In this document: positions 7,263-15,125 of the stretch, piece after piece
How the letters are laid out: each line of letters opens with the position of its first letter
Position numbering within the stretch: the first letter of the stretch is position 1
Source of the DNA: JAJPIG01 sp035531675
Lineage (GTDB): Bacteria; Desulfobacterota; Binatia; Binatales; Binataceae
Reading direction: 5' to 3'
NCBI GenBank assembly: GCA_035531675.1
Contig: DATKSL010000040.1
Location: forward strand, 1-33,675
Length of the DNA: 33,675 nucleotides
The notes under the pieces: generated by a model
Told to the model about the DNA's origin: nothing
Database searches by the model: none
The model's input: only the letters and a program-made list of their open reading frames with translations
Position numbers and translations under genes: made by a program

Positions 7263-8363
7263 ATGGCTGCGGTGGAAAAGATACCGGTAATCGATTGCGA
7301 CGGACACGTCGTGGAGACGCTGCCCGAGCTGGCGGAGTTCATGGATCCGACGATCCGTTACGTGGCCGAGACCGATCGGCCATTCCCCAGCGGGGTCAGC
7401 GTGTTTCCGTCGCTCGACGGTCTCCATTACCAGGTCGACGATCTGCCGCGCACCGCGCTGTTCGAGAATCCCAAACGCAAGCGCGTGACGGCGAGCGCAA
7501 ATCGCGCCGGCTCGGCGGCCGACTGGATCGCACTGCTCGGCCAGACCCCGATCGAACAGACCGTGCTGTTCACCAGCGACGGCCTTTCGATGGGATGGCT
7601 GCGGCAGCGTGAGTATACGATCCGGATTTGCCGCGCCTACAACGATTATATGGCGGCCCGGTTTGCGATCGATCGCCGGCTTCATCCGATGGCGATCATC
7701 CCGATGCAGTTTCCCGAGGAGGCGGTCAAGGAGTTGCGCCGCGCGGTCAAGGAGCTTGGCCTGCTGGGCGCGATGGTTCCGTCGACCGGCCTGCCGCTGC
7801 ATCTGGGCCACGAGTTTTTCTGGCCGGTTTACAAGGAAGCCTCGGACCTCGAATGCGCGTTGGCGGTGCACGGTGGCTGCAACGGCGGCATCGGGCTCGA
7901 TTCGTTCGACCGCCTGCTGCACTCGCACATTCTGCATCATCCGGTGCCGCTGATGATCGCCTTCGTTGCGACCGTGTGCGGCGGCCTGTTCGAGCGGTTC
8001 CCCGGTCTGCGGATCGCATTTCTCGAAGGCGGCGTCGGCTGGGTCGCGATGCTGTACGATCGGATCGAGCGCGAACGCGAGCTGGGCGCGGGCGAGAATC
8101 TCGAGCTCCCGCAGATCACGAAATATCTTGAGAGTAACCGCGTGCTGGTCGGATGCGAGGGTAACGACCAGATTCTGCCCTACCTGGTCAAGACGCTGGG
8201 TGCGCGCGGCTTCGGTTACTCTTCCGACTATCCGCACGAGGCCGACCTGGTCGACGTCAAACGCGAAATCGACGAGACCCTCGAGAACCACGAACTGTCG
8301 CGCGATGACAAGGCCGCGATTCTAGGCGGCAACGCGCGCGAGTTCTATCGGCTCGGCGTTTGA
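7263..8363 (+). CDS. amidohydrolase-2 family TIM-barrel hydrolase or decarboxylase
   Basis: A 366-residue member of the amidohydrolase-2 family, which includes ACMSD-type decarboxylases and hydrolases of aromatic acids. The first strand ends in DCDGHVVE (D13, H15) instead of the DxHxH of ACMSD. Later landmarks are VHGGCNGG with H203, FLEGGVGWV at 254-262, and SSDYPHEA with D322 and H325. The start at 7263 is chosen because a GGAGAG site precedes it and the family motif begins soon after; the open frame extends further upstream inside the previous gene. It is separated from that gene by 14 bases. Members of this DCDGH subgroup are common in degraders but poorly characterised. Decarboxylation or hydrolysis of an aromatic intermediate is the best guess. 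Confidence 0.75.
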   Translation: MAAVEKIPVIDCDGHVVETLPELAEFMDPTIRYVAETDRPFPSGVSVFPSLDGLHYQVDDLPRTALFENPKRKRVTASANRAGSAADWIALLGQTPIEQTVLFTSDGLSMGWLRQREYTIRICRAYNDYMAARFAIDRRLHPMAIIPMQFPEEAVKELRRAVKELGLLGAMVPSTGLPLHLGHEFFWPVYKEASDLECALAVHGGCNGGIGLDSFDRLLHSHILHHPVPLMIAFVATVCGGLFERFPGLRIAFLEGGVGWVAMLYDRIERERELGAGENLELPQITKYLESNRVLVGCEGNDQILPYLVKTLGARGFGYSSDYPHEADLVDVKREIDETLENHELSRDDKAAILGGNAREFYRLGV

Positions 8364-8412
8364 CAGCGCCGGCGCACGGCCAGAAGGATCAATCGCCAGG
8401 GAGGAGCGCGCG

Positions 8413-9450
8413 ATGTTCATGCACAACGCATGGTATGCGGCGGCGTGGGGCAGCGAGCTGGGGCAGGCACCGATGGGCCGCCGGATTTGCGATCATCCGG
8501 TGGTGCTCTACCGTCTCGGCGACGGCACTGCGGCCGCGCTCGAAGACCTCTGCTGCCATCGACTGCTGCCGCTGTCGCACGGGCGGGTCGAGGGCGATTT
8601 GCTGGTCTGCGGCTATCATGGCCTGACCTTCGATCGCAGCGGTCAATGCGTGCGTATCCCGAGCCAGCAAAAGCCCGGCGCGCGGGCGCGGGTGCGCAGC
8701 TACCCGGTGGTCGAGCGCCATCGTCTGATCTGGCTATGGATCGGCGATCCGGCGCTGGCCGACCCGGCCCAGGTTCCCGACCTGCACTGGAACGACGCGC
8801 CGGGATGGGCGTTTGTCGGTGAGATGCTGCCGATGGCGTGCGATTATCGGCTGGTGATCGACAACCTGCTCGACCTCACCCACGAAACCTATATCCATCC
8901 GACCACGCTCGGCCATGATTTGATCCCGGGCTCGCCGATCGAGACCGCCTCCGACGCCGACAGCGTAACCGTCTCGCGCTGGATCCTCGACCATCAGCCG
9001 GCGCCATTCTGGGGCAGCATGATCGAACGGGCGCGCGGCTACCGCGGCCGCTGCGACCGCTGGCAGATCGTGAAGTTCGTGCCGCCCTGCAACGTGGTGC
9101 TCGACGTCGGGGTGGCAGAGGTCAACAGCGGCGCGCGCGAGGGCAGTCGCGCCAGCGGCATCACCGGCCGCCAGTTGAATTCGCTGACGCCCGCGACCGC
9201 CACCAGCTGCTGGTACTTCTGGTCGCTGGCGCGCGATTTCGCGATCGATGACCAGGCGCTCACCCGCGACCTGCAGGCGACCGTCACACGGATTTTCGCC
9301 GAGGATCAGATCATCCTCGAGGCGCAACAACGCTCGATACTCGAGAACCCCGGCGCGCGGACGATCAATATCAACCTCGACGCCGCCTCGATCCGGATGC
9401 GTCAGATGATCGAATCGCGCAGCGCCGCGGGGCGCACGCAGGCGGCCTGA
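8413..9450 (+). CDS. Rieske non-haem iron oxygenase, VanA-like
   Basis: A 345-residue terminal oxygenase like vanillate O-demethylase VanA and related monooxygenases. The Rieske [2Fe-2S] site is formed by C47 and H49 (CCHRLLPLSHG) and C66 and H69 (CGYHG). The mononuclear iron site is in DNLLDLTHETYIH with H157 and H162, and a later acidic residue (probably D298 in FAEDQIILE) completes the facial triad. The MFMHNAWYAAAW opening is characteristic of the VanA branch, and a GGAGG site precedes the ATG. Members demethylate methoxy-aromatics or hydroxylate aromatic rings using electrons from a ferredoxin-reductase such as VanB. No such reductase is encoded in this window. The gene closes the plus-strand catabolic run and converges on the cyclase gene with only 6 bases between them. 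Confidence 0.85.
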   Translation: MFMHNAWYAAAWGSELGQAPMGRRICDHPVVLYRLGDGTAAALEDLCCHRLLPLSHGRVEGDLLVCGYHGLTFDRSGQCVRIPSQQKPGARARVRSYPVVERHRLIWLWIGDPALADPAQVPDLHWNDAPGWAFVGEMLPMACDYRLVIDNLLDLTHETYIHPTTLGHDLIPGSPIETASDADSVTVSRWILDHQPAPFWGSMIERARGYRGRCDRWQIVKFVPPCNVVLDVGVAEVNSGAREGSRASGITGRQLNSLTPATATSCWYFWSLARDFAIDDQALTRDLQATVTRIFAEDQIILEAQQRSILENPGARTININLDAASIRMRQMIESRSAAGRTQAA

Positions 9451-9456
9451 GCGCGG

Positions 9457-10401
9457 CTACTTGATAGCCTGCGGATTCACCGGCGAGCCGACCGCGCCGG
9501 TGATCGGCAGCGGCGGCGCGACGAACATGAATTCGTAGACCCCGTCGGCCGCGCAATCCTCGCCCAGCGCTTCGAGGTCGAAGATTTCGCCCACCAGCAG
9601 CCCGATGTTGGGAATCATCACCTGGTGCAGCGGCTGGAAGGCATCGGGCAGCTCGTTGGGCCGCACCTCGCATCCCCAGGTATCGCTCGCGATGGCTGCG
9701 ATCTCGGTCCGATAGAGCCAGCCGGCGGTGTAAAACGAAAGCCCCGGCGCGTCGCCAGCCGCGAACGTGCCCCAGCCGTGCTTCTTGCCATGACCGAGCT
9801 GTCCGGTCCTGATCAGGACCGCGTCGCCGCGGCTGATCTTGACCTTCTCGCGCGCCGCGCATTGCGTCAGATCCTCTTCGCTGATCGCGTAGCCCGGCTT
9901 CAGCGCTTCGACGCCTTTGAAGCGCGCGATATCGAGCAGCACGCCGCGCGTCACGATGCGGCTCGCCATCTGTTCGATGCCGTTGAGTTCGGCGCCGTGG
10001 CTGGTGACGTGCGCGGCGTCATAGCCATTCCACATCTTGGCATGGTCGTAGATATGGGCGAGCGCGTCCCATTGCGTGCCGCACTGCAGGAACATCGAGA
10101 CGAAGTCGTCGGCCGCGCCGATCCCGTGCGGCATCTCCTGCTTGCCCGCAGCCGCGTCGGTGCCGGTCAGGACGAAAGTATGCACCGGATTGACGCGTCC
10201 CCACGCTCCGGTCTGCGGCCCCTTCTCGTCGAACGGCAGCGCCAGCGAGATGACCTTGCCCTGGCGCACCATCCGTGATGCTTCGAGGATCTTCTCGCTG
10301 GTGATGTAGTTGAGCGTGCCGATCTGATCTTTGGCGCCCCACTTGCCCCAGTTGCGATACTTGCGCGCCGCCTCCTGGATAATCTCTTCCGTCCCTGCCA
10401 T
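9457..10401 (-). CDS. cyclase-family metal-dependent hydrolase, kynurenine-formamidase-like
   Basis: A 314-residue protein of the cyclase family (PF04199), which contains bacterial kynurenine formamidase and isatin hydrolase, enzymes that open or cleave amide bonds through a metal site. The family metal motif HxGTHxDxPxH appears here as CGTQWDALAH (residues 107-116): D112 and H116 are kept, while a cysteine and a glutamine stand where the first two histidines usually are. Other family features are VISLALPFDEKGPQTGAWGR and RGVLLDIARFKG. It lies 48 bases downstream of the carbazole-type Rieske oxygenase on the same strand, presumably one transcript. Hydrolysis of a cyclic or N-acyl intermediate after ring oxidation is plausible. 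The altered motif makes activity on classical substrates uncertain. Confidence 0.75.
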   Translation of the reverse strand: MAGTEEIIQEAARKYRNWGKWGAKDQIGTLNYITSEKILEASRMVRQGKVISLALPFDEKGPQTGAWGRVNPVHTFVLTGTDAAAGKQEMPHGIGAADDFVSMFLQCGTQWDALAHIYDHAKMWNGYDAAHVTSHGAELNGIEQMASRIVTRGVLLDIARFKGVEALKPGYAISEEDLTQCAAREKVKISRGDAVLIRTGQLGHGKKHGWGTFAAGDAPGLSFYTAGWLYRTEIAAIASDTWGCEVRPNELPDAFQPLHQVMIPNIGLLVGEIFDLEALGEDCAADGVYEFMFVAPPLPITGAVGSPVNPQAIK

Positions 10402-10449
10402 CGAAATGTCCTCCTGATTGCCCGTTGGGTGTCTGCAGTATGCCGGAAG

Positions 10450-11646
10450 TCAGTCGCGCTGCCCGGGTGGCTGCTGGATGCCGCGGTTGAAGCGCGCCGC
10501 CAGCTTGCGCCATCCGACCACAATCGCGTCGGTCTTGCATAGCTGCTCTTCGTTCCAGCCGTCCATCTCCCGATAGAACGGCTCCATCGCCTCGCGCGCG
10601 AAGAGATCGCGATTGTTGAAATCGTAAAGCCCGAGTGGTTCGAAAAAATTCGTGTAGCGGAACTCGGCTTCCCTGCGATCTTCCTCGCTGTTGCAATGGC
10701 CGACGATGATCTCCCAATACTCATGGGTCTGATCGTCGATCGGCACGTAAAATTCGTACTGCGCCCAGTTCGGCGCCGGCCAGTGCTCAACCAGCAGCAC
10801 GCCCGGCACGAACATCGAGGTCCGCACGTAGTATTGCTGCTTGCCCGGCGTCTGGATATTCGCGAACTCATTCTTGTAAATCGGCTTATACGACTCGGTC
10901 CGGTTGTACATGTTCATGATGCCCTTGGGACCGTCAGGCCGGTCGATTACCTCGATTGCTTTCGAGTCCACCGGGTCGTAGCCCAGCACCAGCGCCATGT
11001 CGGTCGCGGCGACGATTTGGTTGTCGTAATGGATCAGCACGTGTCCCGGGTCGAAGCCGTTCTCGACCGCCAGCCGCCAGTTCGATTTTCCGGTGCGATG
11101 AATTCCGCGCACGAAAACGTTGTCGTCCAGCAGATATCCCACCGGCCGTCCGGTCGGGTCGTCGGTGATTCGAATCGGCAGGTCGGCCTCGATCGGTGGC
11201 ACCGGCCGGTAATCTTCATCGCCAACGAACACGAAGATCATCCCGTTGCGCTCGAAAGTCGGATAGGTGCGAATCCTGATGCGGCCGATCTGCTGGTCGT
11301 CGGGCGAGGCGAGGATCGTCTTGAGCACGCCGTCTTCGAGTCCATAGGTGAAGCCGTGGTACCAGCAGGTCAGATGCTCGTCGGTCAGGCACATCGATTT
11401 CTTCGAGATCCGGACGCCGCGATGGGCGCAACGGTCGGCGAGCGCGTAAACCTTGCCCCGCGCGCGGCGCAGCGCGATCTCATGGCCCGCGATGGTCACG
11501 CCCTTGACCACCCGGTCCGGCAACTCGTGGCTGAACAACGCCGGATACCAATGATTCTTGAGTCCCCAGGCGGCCTCCAGGTAGGGTTGATACTCGCGAT
11601 TTGGTGACGCAGCTTTGGCGCCAATCTTACGTGGGGCTGTTGCCAT
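10450..11646 (-). CDS. Rieske oxygenase resembling carbazole 1,9a-dioxygenase terminal component
   Basis: A 398-residue terminal oxygenase. The Rieske cluster ligands are C73 and H75 (RCAHRGVRIS) and C94 and H97 (CWYHGFTYG). The catalytic iron motif is ENGFDPGHVLIH, with H202 and H206 separated by three residues. This spacing and wording match CarAa and relatives that attack N-heteroaromatics, not the H-x4-H spacing of VanA. The third ligand is probably D347 in FNNRDLFAREAMEPFY. The start at 11646 is chosen because a GGAGG lies just ahead and the family N-terminus begins soon after. The frame is open upstream to 11850 but that part reads as non-coding. Such enzymes need a ferredoxin and reductase, neither of which is in the window. 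The substrate is likely aromatic or heteroaromatic. Confidence 0.85.
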   Translation of the reverse strand: MATAPRKIGAKAASPNREYQPYLEAAWGLKNHWYPALFSHELPDRVVKGVTIAGHEIALRRARGKVYALADRCAHRGVRISKKSMCLTDEHLTCWYHGFTYGLEDGVLKTILASPDDQQIGRIRIRTYPTFERNGMIFVFVGDEDYRPVPPIEADLPIRITDDPTGRPVGYLLDDNVFVRGIHRTGKSNWRLAVENGFDPGHVLIHYDNQIVAATDMALVLGYDPVDSKAIEVIDRPDGPKGIMNMYNRTESYKPIYKNEFANIQTPGKQQYYVRTSMFVPGVLLVEHWPAPNWAQYEFYVPIDDQTHEYWEIIVGHCNSEEDRREAEFRYTNFFEPLGLYDFNNRDLFAREAMEPFYREMDGWNEEQLCKTDAIVVGWRKLAARFNRGIQQPPGQRD

Positions 11647-11762
11647 CGCGGACCTCCGCGCAATTCCGAGTGGCCTGAACTTTACACCCAACCGACCCTG
11701 CTTGGGGAGCGTCGGCGCGATTGCGCGAGTCGATGGCCTTTCGTAAACTGCCGCGCCTGACA

Positions 11763-11793
11763 ATTGGAATTCTGATCGGCCAGGTCGGCCAAT
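11763..11793. promoter_or_regulatory. possible operator in a divergent promoter region
   Basis: Between the divergent Rieske and SnoaL-like genes, TCGGCC is repeated directly at 11776-11781 and 11785-11790. The block is flanked by the inverted pair ATTGG (11763-11767) and CCAAT (11789-11793). Such clustered repeats in a divergent spacer may bind a regulator. No matching regulator is adjacent, and short GC-rich repeats arise easily in this genome. Confidence 0.2.
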
Positions 11794-11833
11794 TTCGAAG
11801 TCGAAGTTTATCGTTATCAGCGGAGGAAAGCGG

Positions 11834-12235
11834 ATGTCAGAAGCAAACAAGGAACTCTACCGTCAATTCGTCGACCGGGTGCTGAATCGTTGCGAGCTAG
11901 CCGCGGTGCCCGAATACGTCGCGCCGGAATTCGTCGATCATCGCTACCCCGACCAGGACGGCATCGCGGGCACCCAGAAGTTCCTCGGCTATGTGCACGC
12001 GGCCTTTCCGGACGTCAATTTCAAGGCTGAGGATATCATTGCAGAAAACGATCGCGTGGTGATCCGCTTCAGCATCGTCGGAACCCATCGCGGCGAGTTC
12101 CAGGGAATCAAGCCGAGCGGACGCCAGGTGCGATGGTCGGGCATCAACATCGGACGCTTTGCCAACGGCAAGATCGTCGAGTTGTGGGGCGAAGCCGACA
12201 TGCTGGGGCTGATGCGCCAGTTGCGCGGCGAGTGA
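11834..12235 (+). CDS. SnoaL-like (ester cyclase) family protein
   Basis: A 133-residue protein of the SnoaL-like polyketide-cyclase/NTF2 fold. The opening helices (KELYRQFVDRVLNRCELAAVPEYVAPEFVDH) and the later strand pairs (VVIRFSIVGTHRGEFQGIKPSGRQV, GKIVELWGEADMLGLMRQL) follow the family pattern closely, and the length is typical. A GGAGG-like site precedes the ATG. Family members catalyse ring closure, hydration or isomerisation, or merely bind small hydrophobic ligands. In catabolic regions they often accompany oxygenases without a known role. It is transcribed divergently from the carbazole-type oxygenase with a 187-base spacer, so the two may be co-regulated. I cannot assign a substrate. 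Confidence 0.75.
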   Translation: MSEANKELYRQFVDRVLNRCELAAVPEYVAPEFVDHRYPDQDGIAGTQKFLGYVHAAFPDVNFKAEDIIAENDRVVIRFSIVGTHRGEFQGIKPSGRQVRWSGINIGRFANGKIVELWGEADMLGLMRQLRGE

Positions 12236-12352
12236 TATCAAGAAAAATTTTGATATTGAGGATTGCTTCTATCGAGGGCGGCCGTACTGTGCTGCGTACT
12301 ACACCGGAGCGATCACCAGGTTCGGCGCCGACCAAATACGATTGACCGCATG

Positions 12353-12379
12353 AGGCCGCGGGATGATCTCCGGCGGCCT
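12353..12379. terminator. possible bidirectional terminator hairpin
   Basis: AGGCCGC at 12353-12359 pairs perfectly with GCGGCCT at 12373-12379 in the gap where the SnoaL-like gene and the minus-strand methyltransferase gene converge. Only a weak T-rich stretch follows on the plus strand. A second, AT-rich 7-bp stem (12235-12241 with 12250-12256) begins at the SnoaL-like stop codon. Apart from these hairpins the gap of 183 bases holds nothing I can identify. Confidence 0.35.
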
Positions 12380-12418
12380 TGTCATTCCCGGCACTCGTTT
12401 GTCGTACTGGCGCCCGGA

Positions 12419-13531
12419 TTATTTCCAGAGCTGATGAGCCAGCTCGGCGACCATCGTCAGCTTCGACTCCTGCGTCTGCTCGCTGATGGGATTGCCTTCC
12501 CACACCGTGCCGAAGCCGCACTGGGTTGAGAGCGCCAGCTGCTCGCGCGGGAAGTAGCGCGCTGCCTCCTCGATGCGTTTGATCAGGCCGTCGCGCGGCT
12601 CCATGGTTTCGTGCTTGGTCGAGACGATGCCGAGCACCAGGAACTTGTCGGTCGGCAGATCGCGCAGCGGCTCGAAGTCGCCCGAGCGCCAGTCGTCGTA
12701 CTCGAGCAGAAAGATGTCGTAGTTGCGCGCCCGCTTGAACGCTTCCTTGGAGATCGCTTCGTAACCGCCCTCGCCGACGTAGTAGCCCTGGTTGTTGCCG
12801 CGGCACAGATGCAGCCCGAAGGTGACGCCGGGCACGGTGGCCACTGAATCGAGGATTTCCATACCCTCGGTCGCGAGCCGCTCGGGATCCATGCCGCGCT
12901 CGGCGAAGTCGGTGCGCCGCCGTTCAGGATCGCACAGCATCCCGAGTTCCGGCGCGTCGATCTGGATATACTCGCATCCCAGCCGCGCCAGCTCCTCGGC
13001 GTCCTGGCGAACCAGTTCGGCCGCGTCGCGGAACAGGTCGAACGGATTCGGATAGGCGCGCTTGGAATGCTCGGGCGAGTAACGCAGGGTCATCATCAAC
13101 GGGCTCGGCAGGGTGATCTTGAGCGGCTTGCGCGCCCGCGCCCGCGCGTAGACGAACTCTTCGAGCACCGGCGAGCGCTTGCGGCCGATCTTGTCGACCA
13201 CCGCGAGCTGCACCTGCATCTCGATCTGCTTGCCCTGCTCGCCGGCGGACTCGCGCCGGCGCCAGGTGCGCTTGAAGGCCGGGATTACCTTGACGCCTTC
13301 GAGCACGTCGCTCAGCGGCGAGATGAAATGCGTGCGCCGCATCTCGCCGTCGGTCACCACGTCGACCCCGGCCGCCTCCTGCAGCGCGATCGACTGGTCG
13401 ACCGCACGGTCCTCCGCCTGCTTGAAGCCGGCGGCGCTCAGGTGGCCGGCTTCGAACGCCTTGCGCGCGTCCTTCAGATAGCCGGGCCGGAGCAGCGAAC
13501 CGATAACCTCCGCGCGATAACAGACCGTCAT
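12419..13531 (-). CDS. MetE C-terminal-like cobalamin-independent methyltransferase family protein
   Basis: A 370-residue protein equivalent to the zinc-binding C-terminal barrel of cobalamin-independent methionine synthase, without the N-terminal folate-binding half. Candidate zinc ligands are H241 and C243 in HLCRGNNQG, E277 in LLEYDD and C338 in STQCGF, the set used by MetE. DGEMRRTHF near residue 62 and QIDAPELGM near 190 are further family marks. Stand-alone versions act in methyl or alkyl transfer to thiols; epoxyalkane:coenzyme M transferase belongs to the same superfamily. The ATG at 13531 has a GGAG site, and upstream codons read as non-coding. In a catabolic setting it may accept methyl groups or conjugate a reactive intermediate to a thiol. 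That role is inference. Confidence 0.75.
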   Translation of the reverse strand: MTVCYRAEVIGSLLRPGYLKDARKAFEAGHLSAAGFKQAEDRAVDQSIALQEAAGVDVVTDGEMRRTHFISPLSDVLEGVKVIPAFKRTWRRRESAGEQGKQIEMQVQLAVVDKIGRKRSPVLEEFVYARARARKPLKITLPSPLMMTLRYSPEHSKRAYPNPFDLFRDAAELVRQDAEELARLGCEYIQIDAPELGMLCDPERRRTDFAERGMDPERLATEGMEILDSVATVPGVTFGLHLCRGNNQGYYVGEGGYEAISKEAFKRARNYDIFLLEYDDWRSGDFEPLRDLPTDKFLVLGIVSTKHETMEPRDGLIKRIEEAARYFPREQLALSTQCGFGTVWEGNPISEQTQESKLTMVAELAHQLWK

Positions 13532-13670
13532 GACATTTCTCCTTCGCCGACTGGTTGATCGTGCGCCGCCTTCCGGATAGCGCGGATTATAGAACAACCC
13601 TCATAGCTCGCAAGAAAGGCGCGCGCTAGAATCATCGATCAATTGTAACTCGCGCGCAAAGGAAACCCCG

Positions 13671-14207
13671 ATGATCCTCAAGGTCGCCCGCCTCGGCCAT
13701 CCGATAGTTCGCACGGCCGCCCAGCCGATCGCGGTCGATCGGATCAAAACGCACGATTTTCAGAAGCTGCTCGACGACATGGTGGAAACCATGCACGAGT
13801 ATAATGGCGTCGGCCTGGCCGCCCCGCAGGTCCACCTGGCGCTGCAGCTCGCCGTGCTCGAGGTCGAGGGCAATCCGCGCTATCCCGACGCGCCCTCGGT
13901 GCCGCTGACCTACCTGATAAATCCGCAGCTCACGGTGCTCGATGACAGCAAGATCGATGAGTGGGAGGGATGCCTCAGTATCCCGGACCTGCGCGGCCTG
14001 GTTCCGCGCCACAGCAAAATTCACGTGAGCGGGCTCGGCCGCAACGCCGAACCGCTCGATTTTGTCGCCAGCGATTTTCATGCCCGCGTCATCCAGCACG
14101 AAACCGACCATCTGAAGGGCGAGGTCTATCTCGATCGGATGGCGGGGATGCGCACGCTGAGCCATCTGCAGGAATGGCAGCGTTTCGTGGTCAACGCGCG
14201 TGACTGA
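13671..14207 (+). CDS. def: peptide deformylase
   Basis: Removes the formyl group from the N-terminal methionine of new proteins, using a ferrous or zinc ion. All three family motifs are intact: NGVGLAAPQV (residues 45-54), EGCLSIPD with metal ligand C101, and QHETDHLKG with H143, H147 and catalytic E144. Its 178 residues are a typical length. It is transcribed divergently from the methyltransferase gene and is not followed by fmt, its usual partner. The next gene is convergent, so def appears to be monocistronic here. Nothing in its sequence ties it to the catabolic genes, and it marks the return to housekeeping content. Confidence 0.95.
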   Translation: MILKVARLGHPIVRTAAQPIAVDRIKTHDFQKLLDDMVETMHEYNGVGLAAPQVHLALQLAVLEVEGNPRYPDAPSVPLTYLINPQLTVLDDSKIDEWEGCLSIPDLRGLVPRHSKIHVSGLGRNAEPLDFVASDFHARVIQHETDHLKGEVYLDRMAGMRTLSHLQEWQRFVVNARD

Positions 14208-14222
14208 TCAGCGCGCACCGTC

Positions 14223-14741
14223 TCACTCGACCTGCGCGCGGCTCGGCGGGCGGCGGCTCAACAGATAAAGCGCGACCGCGATGGCCAGAATCGCGCCGGC
14301 GTTGGCCACCAGGTCGAGCATCGCTTCACGAAATTTCTCGGCCGAGAGGTTCTCGCCCGCCACGCTCATCTGCGCGCCGATCGCGAGGATGCGCCGGGTG
14401 GCCGAAATCGCGGCGATGAACAAAAAAGGCTGCAGCGACGTGCCGCGTTCCTTCAGATAAGAGAGCACCGTGCGCAGCACTTCCATGATGATCATCACCA
14501 GCAGCAAGTCGTTGACCAGGGTGACGATCGCCAGGGCGAAGCCGGTCTCCCGGAGCGCGGCCGGAAACGCGACCAGGCTGTACCCCAGCATCCCGAGCGC
14601 CGCAACCAGGAAAACCAGCCCGACCAGCGCGTAGACCATCGCGTCGGCGGATTCGAGGAACGGCACCAGCGCCTCGTGAACCTGATGCGCGCGTGAAGCA
14701 GGACGATGATGGCTGGTCGGCGGTTCCATGCGCTGCATCAT
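14223..14741 (-). CDS. PsiE-like integral membrane protein
   Basis: A 172-residue membrane protein with four hydrophobic segments, roughly at residues 35-60, 68-90, 102-120 and 143-163. The middle region VNDLLLVMIIMEVLRTVLSYLKERG, followed by a proline-containing FLFIAAISATRRIL stretch, is how phosphate-starvation-inducible PsiE-family proteins read. The biochemical function of PsiE is unknown. The start could be the first ATG, its immediate neighbour, or the ATG at 14729; no ribosome binding site decides. It converges on def, leaving only 15 bases between the two stops. No phosphate-regulation box was recognised upstream. Confidence 0.65.
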   Translation of the reverse strand: MMQRMEPPTSHHRPASRAHQVHEALVPFLESADAMVYALVGLVFLVAALGMLGYSLVAFPAALRETGFALAIVTLVNDLLLVMIIMEVLRTVLSYLKERGTSLQPFLFIAAISATRRILAIGAQMSVAGENLSAEKFREAMLDLVANAGAILAIAVALYLLSRRPPSRAQVE

Positions 14742-14825
14742 AGCCGCACGCGGCCGAAACTCCAGCGGTTTGCGGGCATCGACCGCGGCTTATTGTGAGC
14801 CCGGAGATGGCTCAACGAACGAACT

Positions 14826-15125
14826 TCACTTGGGCGGGTAGGGGAGCGCGGGCATCTCGGCGGCTTTGCCGGTGACACGCGATTTGGCGATGGCCTCGTT
14901 GAGGGCGTTGTTTTCGGCCGCCAGCCGGTCTTCTTCCTCCTGCACCGTGGCAAGCTTGGCGCGCAGGTCGCTGTTGTCCTGCTGCACGCGGCTTAGCTGA
15001 TGCTGAAGGTCGCTAATCTGCTGCTGCTGAAGCGCGGTCGCCGCCCGCTGCTTTATCGACCATTGCCAGCCGATAAGGCCGGCGATAATTGCGACCACGA
15101 TCGCGCCCGTCAGTATCCGCAGCAT
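14826..15125 (-). CDS. small membrane-anchored coiled-coil protein
   Basis: I do not recognise a named family. From the ATG at 15125 the product has 99 residues: an N-terminal hydrophobic helix (about 2-19, ending at GWQW), then a long glutamine- and leucine-rich heptad region (about 25-75) predicted to form a coiled coil, and a proline-rich C-terminus. A TTG eight codons upstream (15149) is an alternative start. The topology suggests a bitopic inner-membrane protein with a periplasmic or cytoplasmic coiled coil, like small division or envelope scaffolds. It lies 84 bases upstream of the PsiE-like gene on the same strand. It could be mistaken for a low-complexity artefact, but codon use and the anchor-plus-heptad design argue for a real gene. 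Confidence 0.6.
   Translation of the reverse strand: MLRILTGAIVVAIIAGLIGWQWSIKQRAATALQQQQISDLQHQLSRVQQDNSDLRAKLATVQEEEDRLAAENNALNEAIAKSRVTGKAAEMPALPYPPK

Noticed and set aside
12235..12256. AT-rich 7-bp hairpin at the SnoaL-like stop codon as an intrinsic terminator
   Set aside because: The stem is weak and no T-run follows, so I mention it only with the nearby stronger hairpin.
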